64,000 nt of DNA. It comes from a virus. The position numbers and the translations under genes were made by a program. Positions 8,201 through 16,478 of this stretch are shown piece after piece (position 1 is the stretch's first letter; the number at the start of each line of letters is the position of its first letter). A model generated the notes under the pieces. The model had not been told where the DNA came from and ran no database searches. It saw only the letters and a list, made by a program, of their open reading frames with translations. The DNA lies in the IMG/VR virus record IMGVR_UViG_3300020411_003820, positions 1-64,000 of that record; one strand, given 5' to 3'.

Positions 8201-8566
8201 CTAACTGGTTGCAACATCCACTTGTTTGTCCAAGTGGCAGGACTGTTCATTTGCGTGTTTGTGTTCATGTTTAACTCCATTATCTCCGAAAACCATGTTC
8301 ATTACATAGGATGTTCCTGATGATAGCCAACCCAACAAAAAGAAATTAGCTACAGAAACGTCAAAATTAAATAGTTCTGTAAACGGAGAAAGCAGCATTA
8401 AAAACCACCCAACGTGAAATCCCATACACATTGGGCAGTGAAACACCTTCCCATAGCCGCCTGCAGAATCTTTAGCGGGGCGCCATCTTTTTAAAAGCGG
8501 CAGGTCACTGTACACTAAAATCTGTGTTAGCCCGTATGCGCAAAGCGCAAAATATAAAAGTTCCAT
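8201..8566 (-). CDS. Small membrane protein, DUF1360-like, 121 aa
   Basis: A 121-aa membrane protein. A first hydrophobic segment lies at residues 2-20 (ELLYFALCAYGLTQILVY), then a basic loop, a Cys pair HCPMCMGFHVGWFLMLL at ~43-59 that runs into a second segment, and a third at ~72-92. The CPxC-x-GFxxG pattern is typical of the DUF1360 family of small phage and bacterial membrane proteins of unknown role. The tail is His-rich (KHEHKHANEQSCHLDK) and may bind metal. It sits between the protease and a head-cluster gene. Function is unknown. Confidence 0.6.
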   Translation of the reverse strand: MELLYFALCAYGLTQILVYSDLPLLKRWRPAKDSAGGYGKVFHCPMCMGFHVGWFLMLLSPFTELFNFDVSVANFFLLGWLSSGTSYVMNMVFGDNGVKHEHKHANEQSCHLDKQVDVATS

Positions 8567-8575
8567 TTTTCCTCT

Positions 8576-9151
8576 TTAAATTGTATACATGTAAGAATAA
8601 GAGTAAGGATCTCTGACGAATCCGGGGCGCATTGAACCTTGTTGCGCTTTCTGTGGCACTTCTCCAAGTTCCGTAGAATCTGTCTTGTCTGGGTCGACAT
8701 ACTCATCATCAACACCAGCGATGACTGCCTCGATATTTTCAAAATATGGCCTTTCTTCTTCAATAAATTTACTGATGTTCACCAAAGCCAGTTTTGCAGC
8801 GTTAATCTTATCACTGTATGGGCTTTCCATTAATCCTTCAATAGCACCATAAAATGAGCCGGCTTGTACAGTTTCAGAAACAACAACACCTTTTTTGCGC
8901 AAAAATGAAAACAATCTGTTTTGTGCACCATAAACCATATCGTTCATGGTTTCTTTAGGAAATGCAGTAATTTTGTTGTTTTTTGATGATAATACGATAT
9001 CAATATCAGCATGATCAAAAATCATCAAATCACCGCTTAAACTTTTACGTATATTAAGCTCAAGTGTAATAGACGGCGGTTGAGGTACCGCATCACCTAC
9101 TTTAATTACAATTGGTTCGTCGCTAGGTATAAGATTAACTTTCACTGCCAT
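8576..9151 (-). CDS. Conserved-type head-cluster protein, 191 aa
   Basis: A 191-aa soluble protein of unknown function between the portal-side genes and the protease. The N-terminus (MAVKVNLIPSDEPIVIKVG) leads into a beta-rich stretch (LNIRKSLSGDLMIFDHADID), then helices (MNDMVYGAQNRLFSFLRKKG), and an extended acidic and Tyr-rich C-terminus (DPYSYSYMYTI). It overlaps the upstream gene by 17 nt, which points to co-expression with head assembly genes. Fixed position near portal and protease suggests a role in head assembly or vertex formation, but no motif proves this. Confidence 0.6.
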   Translation of the reverse strand: MAVKVNLIPSDEPIVIKVGDAVPQPPSITLELNIRKSLSGDLMIFDHADIDIVLSSKNNKITAFPKETMNDMVYGAQNRLFSFLRKKGVVVSETVQAGSFYGAIEGLMESPYSDKINAAKLALVNISKFIEEERPYFENIEAVIAGVDDEYVDPDKTDSTELGEVPQKAQQGSMRPGFVRDPYSYSYMYTI

Positions 9152-9962
9152 TATCGTATAATTCCTTTACAAGTTGCTGTGTTTTAAGTACAGTCATAAT
9201 TACTTTTTGTGCGTCCGTTTCGGTTGAATAGCTTTCTAGCAACCCGACTACTTGCTTTGTTTTTTCAACTATTACATCATCGTCGCCCTCAATGGTAGTT
9301 TCAGATTCTTCTAGTTTTGATTTGAGGCGACCGATCTCTTCATTTAAAAATAGTTTAAGTTCTATTGAATTGTCGGCAAATGAAGATATGTATCTTGTCA
9401 ACAATTCTTTTTGCTCACTCAATAAAACATCACTATATTTTTCATTAAATTTTTGTACAAAAGTAGTGTACACAACATTGTCAATCTCTTGATTATTTTC
9501 TGATTCCTCAACAATATTACTCATGTTTTCAATAATTCTATTTTCTAAAATAACTTTTTCTTTTGGAGAGTTTGTATTAAACATCTTGCTAATTGTGGCC
9601 AATGTTTTATAATTTGGGACAAAGTTATTAAATACAGACGGAGATATTGTTTTGTTAACATCATTAATCATGGCAGTTTGTTCTCCAAATAAACCATCTG
9701 GATCGATCATTCTTTTTGCTAATGCTGATTCCTTTAAAATCTTTTCACTAATTTCTTTATCAATACCTTGATTTTCATACAAAGAGCGATAGCACTCAAG
9801 ATCTTTTTTAAGAAACGAATCTGCAGTAAAGTGCTTTTTAATAAGACCTACAACTTTATGACTTTTTTGTTCATCATTTTTCAAAATAGCATATGTTGCT
9901 TCTTTAATTAGAGCCTCGTAAACAAATGCAGTGTTGCGTTTTTTGTTGTGTTTAGCTTTCAT
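9135..9962 (-). CDS. Helical head-cluster protein, 275 aa
   Basis: A 275-aa, mostly helical and highly charged protein. Its N-terminus KKRNTAFVYEALIKEATYA is a form I recall from hypothetical proteins near the portal gene in marine T4-type phages. The rest contains long amphipathic helices and a possible coiled coil near 205-235 (LFLNEEIGRLKSKLEESETT). It overlaps the portal stop by 11 nt upstream and the 191-aa gene by 17 nt downstream, so it belongs to the same transcription unit. It may be a prohead core or assembly factor; the function is unknown. Confidence 0.6.
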   Translation of the reverse strand: MKAKHNKKRNTAFVYEALIKEATYAILKNDEQKSHKVVGLIKKHFTADSFLKKDLECYRSLYENQGIDKEISEKILKESALAKRMIDPDGLFGEQTAMINDVNKTISPSVFNNFVPNYKTLATISKMFNTNSPKEKVILENRIIENMSNIVEESENNQEIDNVVYTTFVQKFNEKYSDVLLSEQKELLTRYISSFADNSIELKLFLNEEIGRLKSKLEESETTIEGDDDVIVEKTKQVVGLLESYSTETDAQKVIMTVLKTQQLVKELYDNGSES

Positions 9963-11934
9963 CTTTTTGCTCCGTTACCTTTTCTTTAGTCTGCTCAAGA
10001 TCTTCTAGAAGATTCGTGATAGATTTGTTGATTTCCAACATTTTGATCTCTTCTTTTTGCTCTCTCAATGAATAAATAGGCTCATTATCTTGATAAACAC
10101 CTTCAGTGATGCCGCGACCAAGCGATCTAAGCTCTGGATAACCTAGGTTATTGGTCCTCATGGTATTCATTTCGGGAGTTCCTATGCTTGATAAATGTCT
10201 ATTTCTTGCGCCGGCTGGTCTTGAATCTGTGCGTTGTGGGTAATAAACTTTCCCTCTAGCTCCCGGGGTCAGGCGCGGAGCATTTCTAGTTCCTGGTGGT
10301 GCGGCTAAGAGTGCAGATTCATCACCTTCAGGGGGTGTGTCTGCAGCAGCGTCTGGTTGGGCATCACCTTCTCCGCCGGGCGGTAAGCCACCCTCACCAC
10401 CAGCAGCGTCACCTCCTAACCCGCCTAAGTCGCCCCCAAGACCACCGCCTAATCCGCCGGCTTCACCGGCTTGCGCTTCGGCAACTGCTTGGAGAGCAGC
10501 ATCTTGTTTGCGATCGTAGTACATCTCACGCTGACAACGCACAAAGTCTTCGTGCGACAAGTTAAAGATGTGTTCAGATACCCAACGACGAGAGAAATAG
10601 CCTTCTGTGGCGGAGCCTGCAATATCAAATTTATTCTTCCAGTGTTCGAGTTCTTGAAGCTCTGCAATTTTTGATGGATTGTTTAGAGCCAGTTTGAAAT
10701 TAATAAGATCATCTCCACGAAAACCAAGAGTGTAAAGATGAATGATTCCGATCTTTTCGAGTTCATGTATAACTGTCCTTTGTAATCTTTGTACGGTCCG
10801 GGCAAAACGGATATCTTTTTGTGCCAACGTTGTCTTATCTTCCGTTGCGCCTTCACCCATAGACAGATATGACTGGGGAATTTTTAATGCGGAAAAAAGC
10901 TTGTCACGCAAATATTTAATATCATCAATTTCTGTTGTATTTGAGCCTCCAGCCAAGTTTACAATATCTGTAGCAGATCCTTGACGCACAGGAATATAAT
11001 AATCTTCTTCAATTGATAGCGGGTTATATCTAAGATCAACACGACCAGTATCTTTGTTTACGATTGAGTGACGCTTTAATTGGGTGACTATCTTTTGCAT
11101 GTATTGTTCAACATCTTGTGGTGGAATAGCACCGACATCAATCTTAAAGACTCGACGCTCCGAAGATCTAACAACCCTGTAGGCCATCATAGCATCTTCT
11201 GCTAATGTTAGTTGTCTCCATATACGACGAGCAGGTTCTAGAACAGAGGTACCATATGGTGAATACTTATCATTTCCAAGAACCCGAAAATGTGCAACTT
11301 GCCAATTTTCAAATGTCATTCCAGCTGAGTTCCATTGATACTGAATATAGTTTGGGTTTGTTGTATCTAAACCTTCAAGACGTTCAATCTCTTGCAGCGG
11401 TAAAGCTATGGTAGACTGAATCCCTAACTTCTCATCAATATCAAGATATAGCATGAAGTCGCCATACTTACATAAAGTACGGCACCAGCCAAACAAATTG
11501 TATTCAAGGTTTAGCACATTATGATACAGTGTTTCTAAGACAGCTTTTATTTCTTCATTTGAGCATTTGATATTTAACATCGGACGTAATGCCGAAAACG
11601 TTGTCATCTCATCTGCATAAATATCAAGTGACGATGCAATCTCTGGCATATATTCCATCTGGTCAAAATCTACATAGCGTTCGCCTCTTTGTTGGTTACC
11701 AATGGCATTAGCCGCAATTGTATCTAACGGGTTATACGTTTGCTTTTTAAATTGTTGACCCGATGCTGATTTAAAACGTGTCGAAAACTTGTCTAAATGT
11801 TGGCGCCTTATTCGGCGTCCAGATTGAGAACGATAATTTACAATTGGTCCAGAAAAAAGCCTTGTTAATGACTTAAACAAAGTTGATTGATCATTCGCTG
11901 GGTTTTTTCCTTTTCTTGGGTTTTTAGGTGCCAT
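9952..11934 (-). CDS. gp20: Portal vertex protein, T4 gp20-type
   Basis: A 660-aa portal protein. Dodecameric portals of this family form the head vertex through which DNA is packaged. Gp20-like features include RYVDFDQMEYMPEIASSLDIYADE (cited here as residues ~89-112), YKYGDFMLYLDI-type strands, SPYGTSVLEPARRIWRQL, the SERRVFKIDVG strand and GEGATEDKTTLAQKDIRFAR. It lies just downstream of the large terminase, as in many T4-type phages. Unusual is a long low-complexity C-terminal part (~485-560) made of Gly, Pro, Ala, Asp and Glu (GLGGGLGGDLGGLGG), followed by a charged terminal helix ending EQTKEKVTEQKDES. A minus-strand TATAAATGG lies about 20 nt before ATG and is a weak late-promoter candidate. 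Confidence 0.9.
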   Translation of the reverse strand: MAPKNPRKGKNPANDQSTLFKSLTRLFSGPIVNYRSQSGRRIRRQHLDKFSTRFKSASGQQFKKQTYNPLDTIAANAIGNQQRGERYVDFDQMEYMPEIASSLDIYADEMTTFSALRPMLNIKCSNEEIKAVLETLYHNVLNLEYNLFGWCRTLCKYGDFMLYLDIDEKLGIQSTIALPLQEIERLEGLDTTNPNYIQYQWNSAGMTFENWQVAHFRVLGNDKYSPYGTSVLEPARRIWRQLTLAEDAMMAYRVVRSSERRVFKIDVGAIPPQDVEQYMQKIVTQLKRHSIVNKDTGRVDLRYNPLSIEEDYYIPVRQGSATDIVNLAGGSNTTEIDDIKYLRDKLFSALKIPQSYLSMGEGATEDKTTLAQKDIRFARTVQRLQRTVIHELEKIGIIHLYTLGFRGDDLINFKLALNNPSKIAELQELEHWKNKFDIAGSATEGYFSRRWVSEHIFNLSHEDFVRCQREMYYDRKQDAALQAVAEAQAGEAGGLGGGLGGDLGGLGGDAAGGEGGLPPGGEGDAQPDAAADTPPEGDESALLAAPPGTRNAPRLTPGARGKVYYPQRTDSRPAGARNRHLSSIGTPEMNTMRTNNLGYPELRSLGRGITEGVYQDNEPIYSLREQKEEIKMLEINKSITNLLEDLEQTKEKVTEQKDES

Positions 11935-11942
11935 TTATTTTC

Positions 11943-13526
11943 TCACTTTATAATCCATTTATATTGATTGTATAAACTTTCTGCGTCTGACATTTTATCA
12001 AGAGCGCTGTCTTGTTTATATCCGGTTTGTCCTTTAACTGTTGTATCGAATGTTGTACGAGTTGTTATTATAGCATCCACAAAAGCTTTCTTGTAGTTTA
12101 AATCTCTTTGATTTGTTTGCAAAGCGGTATCCCTAACCCAGCAAGCAATTGCAAGTGCCATAACTAAATCATCGTTGTATCCTTTTAGTGCTTGTGGTTT
12201 TCCGTTTGTCCAAATAAATGTTCTCAATTCATTTGCCAATCGGGACGAATATGTAGTAATTAGTTTGTTTCTTATAAACTCTTCTAATTTAGCAACAACC
12301 AAAGGTCGAGTCTTAGATGAAGTCGTAAAACCGGCAACCGCAGATGTTCTGTGTTCTGCCATGTGTTGCTCGATGTATTCGTGCGTAGACTTAACTGAAT
12401 AGTAAATGTTGGGGTAAGCGTAGTCCACCAATTTATCCAACACAGTATAACCAATACTGTTATTTTCGATAACAACCATAGCATTGCCAAATTCTCGGCC
12501 AATCTGATTTAGCATGTTAGCAAAAAGATCCGGGGTGGGTTTACCCTGATATTCTCCAACTACTTGTAGTGTCTCCAGTTTTATAATATGAAATGTAGAA
12601 TAGTCCGCACCATCTCCCCTCGCAACATCTGCAACTAAAAGATACGAATGTGAAGGATCAAATTCTTCCCAAATCCAAAAGTTTCTATCAAAAGCTGTCC
12701 TATACTTTGGCTCTGCAATGTTAGACATGATCCACTCAAGCGCATCCGGATCTATAACGGTTTCACCAGATGTATTGAAATTACATTCTAACTCTTGAGC
12801 AATTTGGCGACGTGACATGTTTCTGGTTTCTTTATTGAACCATTCTTGATCACGCTCGGGATGAACGTCCCACATTAACGTTGTAAGTTTAAAATTATTT
12901 TCTTTTGTCTCGGCACCAACACATGTTTTATGAAACCAATTACCAACGCCATTTGGTGTAGAAATAGCGATACAGCGCCCACCAGTCGACAATGTTGGGT
13001 ACAGCCCTGTCCACAACTCTTCTAAGCCATCAATGTGCGCGGCCTCATCCAACACCAACAAAGATAGCGCTTCGGAACGTCCAGCGTCACCGGATGTTGA
13101 TGCAGCTTTAATCGTAGAGCCGTTAGACAACTCAAATGATGTCCTATTATCAGTTGATATAGAAGCAATACGAATCCAGTCTGGAAGATTCTTCATGATG
13201 CTCTTAACCTTTCTGACAAGGTTGCCTGCAGTTTCAAACTTAGTAGCCATGACAAGTATTGACTTGTCGCGATGGAACAACATCATCCATACAATATAGC
13301 CAGCGGTTAAGGTAGAGATACCAAGCTGACGGCCTTTATTAATCACGTTAAATCGATAATCATTGAAATCACTTAATAAGTCATCTTGATAGTCAAAGGT
13401 ATTAAAAAGAATTAACCCATGCATTGGATGAGATATGCGAGCATAAGTTTTAAGAAAATACGATGGATCTTTTCCGCACTTAACTACTTCTTTTAATATC
13501 TCTTTCTTGGTAAGTTTAAAAGCCAT
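11943..13526 (-). CDS. gp17: Terminase large subunit, T4 gp17-type
   Basis: A 527-aa packaging motor with ATPase and nuclease. Counting from ATG at 13526, the N-terminal ATPase shows the Walker A-like GRQLGIST (65-72), Walker B LLVLDEAAH (156-164) and a coupling-type STPNG (189-193). The C-terminal RNase H-fold nuclease shows ADVARGDG with Asp300, VVIENNS with Glu354 and GYNDDLVMAL with Asp452/453, the three acidic residues needed for DNA cutting. A GTG two codons upstream (13532) is an alternative start. It overlaps the upstream gene by 11 nt and is followed after 8 nt by the portal gene. Confidence 0.93.
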   Translation of the reverse strand: MAFKLTKKEILKEVVKCGKDPSYFLKTYARISHPMHGLILFNTFDYQDDLLSDFNDYRFNVINKGRQLGISTLTAGYIVWMMLFHRDKSILVMATKFETAGNLVRKVKSIMKNLPDWIRIASISTDNRTSFELSNGSTIKAASTSGDAGRSEALSLLVLDEAAHIDGLEELWTGLYPTLSTGGRCIAISTPNGVGNWFHKTCVGAETKENNFKLTTLMWDVHPERDQEWFNKETRNMSRRQIAQELECNFNTSGETVIDPDALEWIMSNIAEPKYRTAFDRNFWIWEEFDPSHSYLLVADVARGDGADYSTFHIIKLETLQVVGEYQGKPTPDLFANMLNQIGREFGNAMVVIENNSIGYTVLDKLVDYAYPNIYYSVKSTHEYIEQHMAEHRTSAVAGFTTSSKTRPLVVAKLEEFIRNKLITTYSSRLANELRTFIWTNGKPQALKGYNDDLVMALAIACWVRDTALQTNQRDLNYKKAFVDAIITTRTTFDTTVKGQTGYKQDSALDKMSDAESLYNQYKWIIK

Positions 13527-14001
13527 GCTCACTCAGAATTTTAAGAATCATTTCTCTAATTGCCTTCCTGCGGGGATCTCCGGGCGAGAGTATAACTGGG
13601 CGATCAGGATCGGGACCTTCTTCATCTGGGCAGTCTGCCGGCATGTACTGTGGATAGTTTTGTGACACAATGTTGTTAATAACCTCCATTGCTTCTTGTG
13701 GGGGCAATTCACCTAAAAGGTTGGCAATCTGCGTTTCAATATCCACTTCTTCTTCGTCAGGAAAGGGCATTGTTTCCAAACTAGATAATGGCCGCGGCTT
13801 CATTGGCTTTGGCATTGAAGCAGTATCGCCGCCGCGTCCATCTTCTGGAGGTCGGCATCTCTCAGGATATTGCTCGCAGTATTTTTTATCGCCCAATATG
13901 CGTCTTAAAAGATCTTGCGCTGCAGGAGTTTCAGTGAGTCCTTCTTCTTTGATGTATTCTTCTATAATAATTCTATAGATTCGATCACGTGAGAGTTCCA
14001 T
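13516..14001 (-). CDS. Protein upstream of terminase, 161 aa; small-terminase candidate
   Basis: I start this gene at ATG 14001, which has a good SD (GGAGAG, 6 nt away) and lies 1 nt past the upstream stop. A longer frame to 14154 would begin at TTG and overlap the neighbour by 150 nt. The 161-aa product has an N-terminal helix MELSRDRIYRIIIEEYIKEE similar to the MKIT-type tags, with I-I-E and I-K-E sites. A Cys-containing Pro/Asp-rich middle (CEQYPERCRPPEDGRGG) follows, then a helical domain (IETQIANLLGELPPQEAMEV) and a terminal helix RRKAIREMILKILSEHGF. Its position before gp17 fits a small terminase, but the tag fits a head cargo protein. Undecided. Confidence 0.5.
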   Translation of the reverse strand: MELSRDRIYRIIIEEYIKEEGLTETPAAQDLLRRILGDKKYCEQYPERCRPPEDGRGGDTASMPKPMKPRPLSSLETMPFPDEEEVDIETQIANLLGELPPQEAMEVINNIVSQNYPQYMPADCPDEEGPDPDRPVILSPGDPRRKAIREMILKILSEHGF

Positions 14002-14002
14002 C

Positions 14003-14557
14003 TTACTCTCCAGAATTTTTAGGTCGAGAGTCGTTGTCTGGGCGGGTGCCACCAGAGCCATTCCATCCACCTTGTTCAAGAAACTTTCTAAATTTGTCAT
14101 CCATTGTGTCTGAAGATGGTTCATTGATCGATTCAGACTCTGTGATGCCTCCAATTTTATAATGCATCTTGGCAGTAACCCACGTGCGCACTCTTGAAGA
14201 ATTTTCTACAAAAATATCAGATTCGCCTTGTGGTGTAAGAGTCACTGATTTTCCGGTAATTTTCTTATACTCTTTCTTTAAAAACGAAGCAATATCAGAA
14301 AGCCGTTGTTCTACTTCGGATTCAAAGCCGTTAGCATAAACTTCTCTAAGTTGCAATTCAGAATGATAACCAAGGCACATCATATTGCCATAAAAACTAA
14401 CATTGAATCCGTCCATAACTCTCTTGTCAATAAGTGGTCGACCCTCTTCTCTTTTGAGTCCTGCTTCGACTGCTTCTCCGTCTTCGTTCAAAGCCCCGTC
14501 GTATGCGTTAGCTGCGGCTTGCGACAAGCCTTGTATAATTTCGTAAACAGTCGCCAT
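14003..14557 (-). CDS. Conserved-type phage protein, 184 aa
   Basis: A 184-aa protein, start MATVYEIIQGLSQAAANAYD. Visible stretches KREEGRPLIDKRVMDGFNV, FYGNMMCLGYHSELQLREVY and IASFLKKEYKKITGKSVTL are of a type I recall from hypothetical proteins in marine T4-type phages close to the terminase. A mixed alpha/beta domain is likely (residues ~35-140) with a disordered Gly/Asp/Ser tail (WNGSGGTRPDNDSRP). The SD GGAGAT precedes ATG. It overlaps the upstream gene by 1 nt (TAATG type). A role in head or neck assembly is plausible from context only. Confidence 0.6.
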   Translation of the reverse strand: MATVYEIIQGLSQAAANAYDGALNEDGEAVEAGLKREEGRPLIDKRVMDGFNVSFYGNMMCLGYHSELQLREVYANGFESEVEQRLSDIASFLKKEYKKITGKSVTLTPQGESDIFVENSSRVRTWVTAKMHYKIGGITESESINEPSSDTMDDKFRKFLEQGGWNGSGGTRPDNDSRPKNSGE

Positions 14558-14883
14558 TAGTGATCTCCTTTCATCTTGTTGTACTGTAAATAGTGTTTGA
14601 CCGAGGAAAGGTAATCCGCGGCTTTGGTGATTTTAGCTTGCACCCAAGCTTCTAATTCTTCTCCGTCGTGAATCATGTGCTCAAGTTCTGCAGCGTATTC
14701 TGACGCACGATGTAATTGTGACTTGGCCATATCTGATTCATCATGAGAATGATGGTGTTGCATGGGTAAATCATGATGTATCTGTGGCTCTTGAGTATCC
14801 ATATGCATAGGTTCGCCACAGCTAGCTTCATGCTGCAATGCTTCTAAAATCGCTTGTTTTATATCATTTTTCGTTATCTTCAT
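14557..14883 (-). CDS. Tag-bearing His-rich helical protein, 108 aa
   Basis: A 108-aa protein. The N-terminus MKITKNDIKQAILEALQHEA is a clear member of the MKITxxQLKQII tag group, with an I-L-E site after the helix, as expected for prohead protease cleavage. A His/Met/Asp-rich spacer follows (HHDLPMQHHHSHDESDM; residues ~35-52) and may bind metal. The C-terminal helical domain (EYAAELEHMIHDGEELEAWV, then QAKITKAADYLSSVKHYL) is a form I recall from small conserved proteins in many marine T4-type phages. A head cargo or core protein is my inference. Confidence 0.6.
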   Translation of the reverse strand: MKITKNDIKQAILEALQHEASCGEPMHMDTQEPQIHHDLPMQHHHSHDESDMAKSQLHRASEYAAELEHMIHDGEELEAWVQAKITKAADYLSSVKHYLQYNKMKGDH

Positions 14884-15259
14884 TTGGGCGCCATCCTTTT
14901 AACCATCGCTCTTCTCGTTGCTCTACATATTTAAAGTAACATTTTTCGCAACATTCAAATTTAACCATGCAAACATTGTCCATAGATTTTTTGGGGTAAG
15001 CCCCGCAAATTGGGCAAGATTTCAATGGCTCTCTATTAAGTAGTTTTTTTGATACTTTAATGCCATTTACATCTACTTTCTCTTGTGAATGTTCAATATT
15101 GCGATTTTTCTCATACAAATCTTTCATTTGTTGAAGGTATTCTTTTTCTTTGTTCTCATCCCAATTTGCTTTAGGATTAACAATAGTTTCTTCGCCATAC
15201 TTTTCAGATATTGCTCTTTCTATAGCAGCGATTTGATCGTAGTTTTTATTGTTTGACAT
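14864..15259 (-). CDS. Zinc-ribbon-like small protein, 131 aa
   Basis: A 131-aa protein with a charged N-terminal helical half and a C-terminal Cys cluster: SCPICGAYPKKSMDNVCMV, then FECCEKCYFKYVEQREERW. The CPxC ... CCxxC arrangement fits a zinc ribbon or treble-clef-like fold. The KYVEQREERWLKGWRP ending is a recognisable phage-type signature without a known function. It overlaps the downstream tagged gene by 20 nt. Possible roles are nucleic-acid binding or a structural zinc module. Confidence 0.6.
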   Translation of the reverse strand: MSNNKNYDQIAAIERAISEKYGEETIVNPKANWDENKEKEYLQQMKDLYEKNRNIEHSQEKVDVNGIKVSKKLLNREPLKSCPICGAYPKKSMDNVCMVKFECCEKCYFKYVEQREERWLKGWRPNEDNEK

Positions 15260-15260
15260 A

Positions 15261-15500
15261 TTAATTTCCCTGCCGCGGATCGCCTATAGGTTGTTTGGGG
15301 TGTTGTGTGCCATATGTAGCGTTTCCGCCAATTCTAATATCATTTGCATCTATGTGCTTGACCTGTCCGGTTTCGTACAATTGCACAACCCAGCAAGTGT
15401 TCCAATCGTGTCCGTAATCAATCATAAATAAAGCCCAACCATCCCCAAGTGGTGTTCGAACGCTTATAGGCGGTGTCAATCTAATTATTGTCGTGCTCAT
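15261..15500 (-). CDS. Small conserved-type protein, 79 aa
   Basis: A 79-aa protein. I choose ATG at 15500 (MSTTIIRLTPPISVRTPLGD) because an AAGAG SD lies 5 nt upstream and the IIRLTPPIPV start is one I recall from small phage proteins. The ATG at 15521 would only add MAHIRVL. The body GWALFMIDYGHDWNTCWVVQ, then KHIDANDIRIGGNATYG, looks like a compact beta domain. It overlaps the preceding gene by 20 nt. Function is unknown; it lies between the lysis-like cassette and the terminase region. Confidence 0.6.
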   Translation of the reverse strand: MSTTIIRLTPPISVRTPLGDGWALFMIDYGHDWNTCWVVQLYETGQVKHIDANDIRIGGNATYGTQHPKQPIGDPRQGN

Positions 15501-15912
15501 TAAAACTCTTATATGCGCCATACGTCAGCGCGGTACCTGCTACGACGCCGCCGGCAAACCAAAGCCATTTATATCTTGGTGATGTTTTGCGTAGAGAATT
15601 GGCAAGCGCCTTTATTTCTTTATCTTTCTGCATTATAAACAAATCGTACTCATCTGTTAAGGCTTTGTGCTCGATTTTTAAATTTTCTAACTTAAATTCG
15701 TATTCTTCTCTTAAGATTTTTAACTGGTAGTCGGTTTTAATTTCACAAGAATACATCGCGATGTCATATTGACTCAGTACATCGGCCATGGCGTTTTCAT
15801 CAAACAAAACTCCCGCGAATGGTGCGGGGGCTTTATATTCCAGTATTGTAAATTTTGATGGTTCAGTAGCGTGCGCGCTCATTGTAAGTATAAAGAGAAG
15901 TTTAAGGAACAT
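15481..15912 (-). CDS. Signal peptide/coiled-coil/C-terminal TM protein; possible spanin partner
   Basis: A 143-aa protein from ATG 15912; a TTG four codons upstream is possible. A signal peptide (MFLKLLFILTMSAHA, likely cut after AHA) leads to a periplasmic part with a PFAGVLFDENAMADVLSQYD stretch. A long charged coiled coil follows (~residues 58-105), then a C-terminal TM segment (WLWFAGGVVAGTALTYGAY, ~118-136). Both ends could therefore be membrane-linked. It overlaps the i-spanin-like gene by 11 nt. Its order after holin-like and i-spanin-like genes suggests a role in disrupting the outer membrane, but no lipobox is visible, so it is not a standard o-spanin or T1-type u-spanin. Confidence 0.5.
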   Translation of the reverse strand: MFLKLLFILTMSAHATEPSKFTILEYKAPAPFAGVLFDENAMADVLSQYDIAMYSCEIKTDYQLKILREEYEFKLENLKIEHKALTDEYDLFIMQKDKEIKALANSLRKTSPRYKWLWFAGGVVAGTALTYGAYKSFNEHDNN

Positions 15913-16285
15913 ACTCGATCCCAAATTTAGTTTCTATATCTTTAATAAGCTGTTCACGTTCAGAGTTAAACTTATTTCTATATTTGCCTTTTTTATCTTC
16001 CCTCAACTCATCAATCATATCCAGAGCATCTTCATAATCCTCTTCGATTGCTGCAATTGACTCTAAATGACTTTCCATAAGTTTTTGTTTTTCGCGCAAC
16101 TCTTTTTTGTGAATTTCTTTCAAGCCCTCAATTTGTGCCTGTATTGATTCAGATTGTGTCTCATATGCCTTCTGCATAAGATGGTAATCATATCTGCTTT
16201 TAAGTGCCACAACAGCAGAAAGCAACACTATCAGTATTGCTTTCCAATTTTTAAGAGCAAAATTAAGCATTTTTGCCTTAACCAT
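15902..16285 (-). CDS. i-spanin (Rz)-like protein, 127 aa
   Basis: A 127-aa protein with one N-terminal TM helix (WKAILIVLLSAVVALKS, residues ~14-30) and a long periplasmic charged coiled coil (~35-120). This is the layout of inner-membrane spanins, which bridge to the outer membrane in the last step of Gram-negative lysis. ATG at 16285 has an AAGAGG SD 5 nt away and overlaps the holin-like gene by 8 nt. The following gene starts inside its 3' end, a common nesting style for spanin pairs. The call rests on topology and context, not on a sequence signature. Confidence 0.55.
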   Translation of the reverse strand: MVKAKMLNFALKNWKAILIVLLSAVVALKSRYDYHLMQKAYETQSESIQAQIEGLKEIHKKELREKQKLMESHLESIAAIEEDYEDALDMIDELREDKKGKYRNKFNSEREQLIKDIETKFGIEYVP

Positions 16286-16478
16286 TATAACCTCTTAATT
16301 TAGCAATACCATCGATAACCGTCTGCCCACCAATATATATAGCTGATATAACTACCCAATCTTCGCTAGTTACGTGACCAGCTAACGTGAGACCAGTAGC
16401 TGTTAACCAGACCATCAACTTCCTTGATGTTAGTTTAGCTAACCACGTGTCCAGAAATGCTGTTGCCTTTGCCATCAT
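16278..16478 (-). CDS. Holin-like small membrane protein, 66 aa
   Basis: A 66-aa protein with an amphipathic N-terminus (TAFLDTWLAKLTSRKL), a TM segment (LMVWLTATGLTLAGHV, ~20-37) and a second hydrophobic segment (DWVVISAIYIGGQTVIDGI, ~40-58) before a short basic tail. The WxxIxxxYIGGQxxID form is one I recall from small phage holin-like proteins. It overlaps the HExxH gene by ATGA and the i-spanin-like gene by 8 nt, so the group is translationally coupled. Likely role: timed permeabilisation of the inner membrane. Confidence is moderate because holins are diverse. Confidence 0.55.
   Translation of the reverse strand: MMAKATAFLDTWLAKLTSRKLMVWLTATGLTLAGHVTSEDWVVISAIYIGGQTVIDGIAKLRGYNG

Noticed and set aside
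14002-14154. Longer start for the gene before terminase
   Set aside because: It would begin at TTG and overlap the upstream gene by 150 nt, whereas ATG 14001 has a strong SD directly after the upstream stop.
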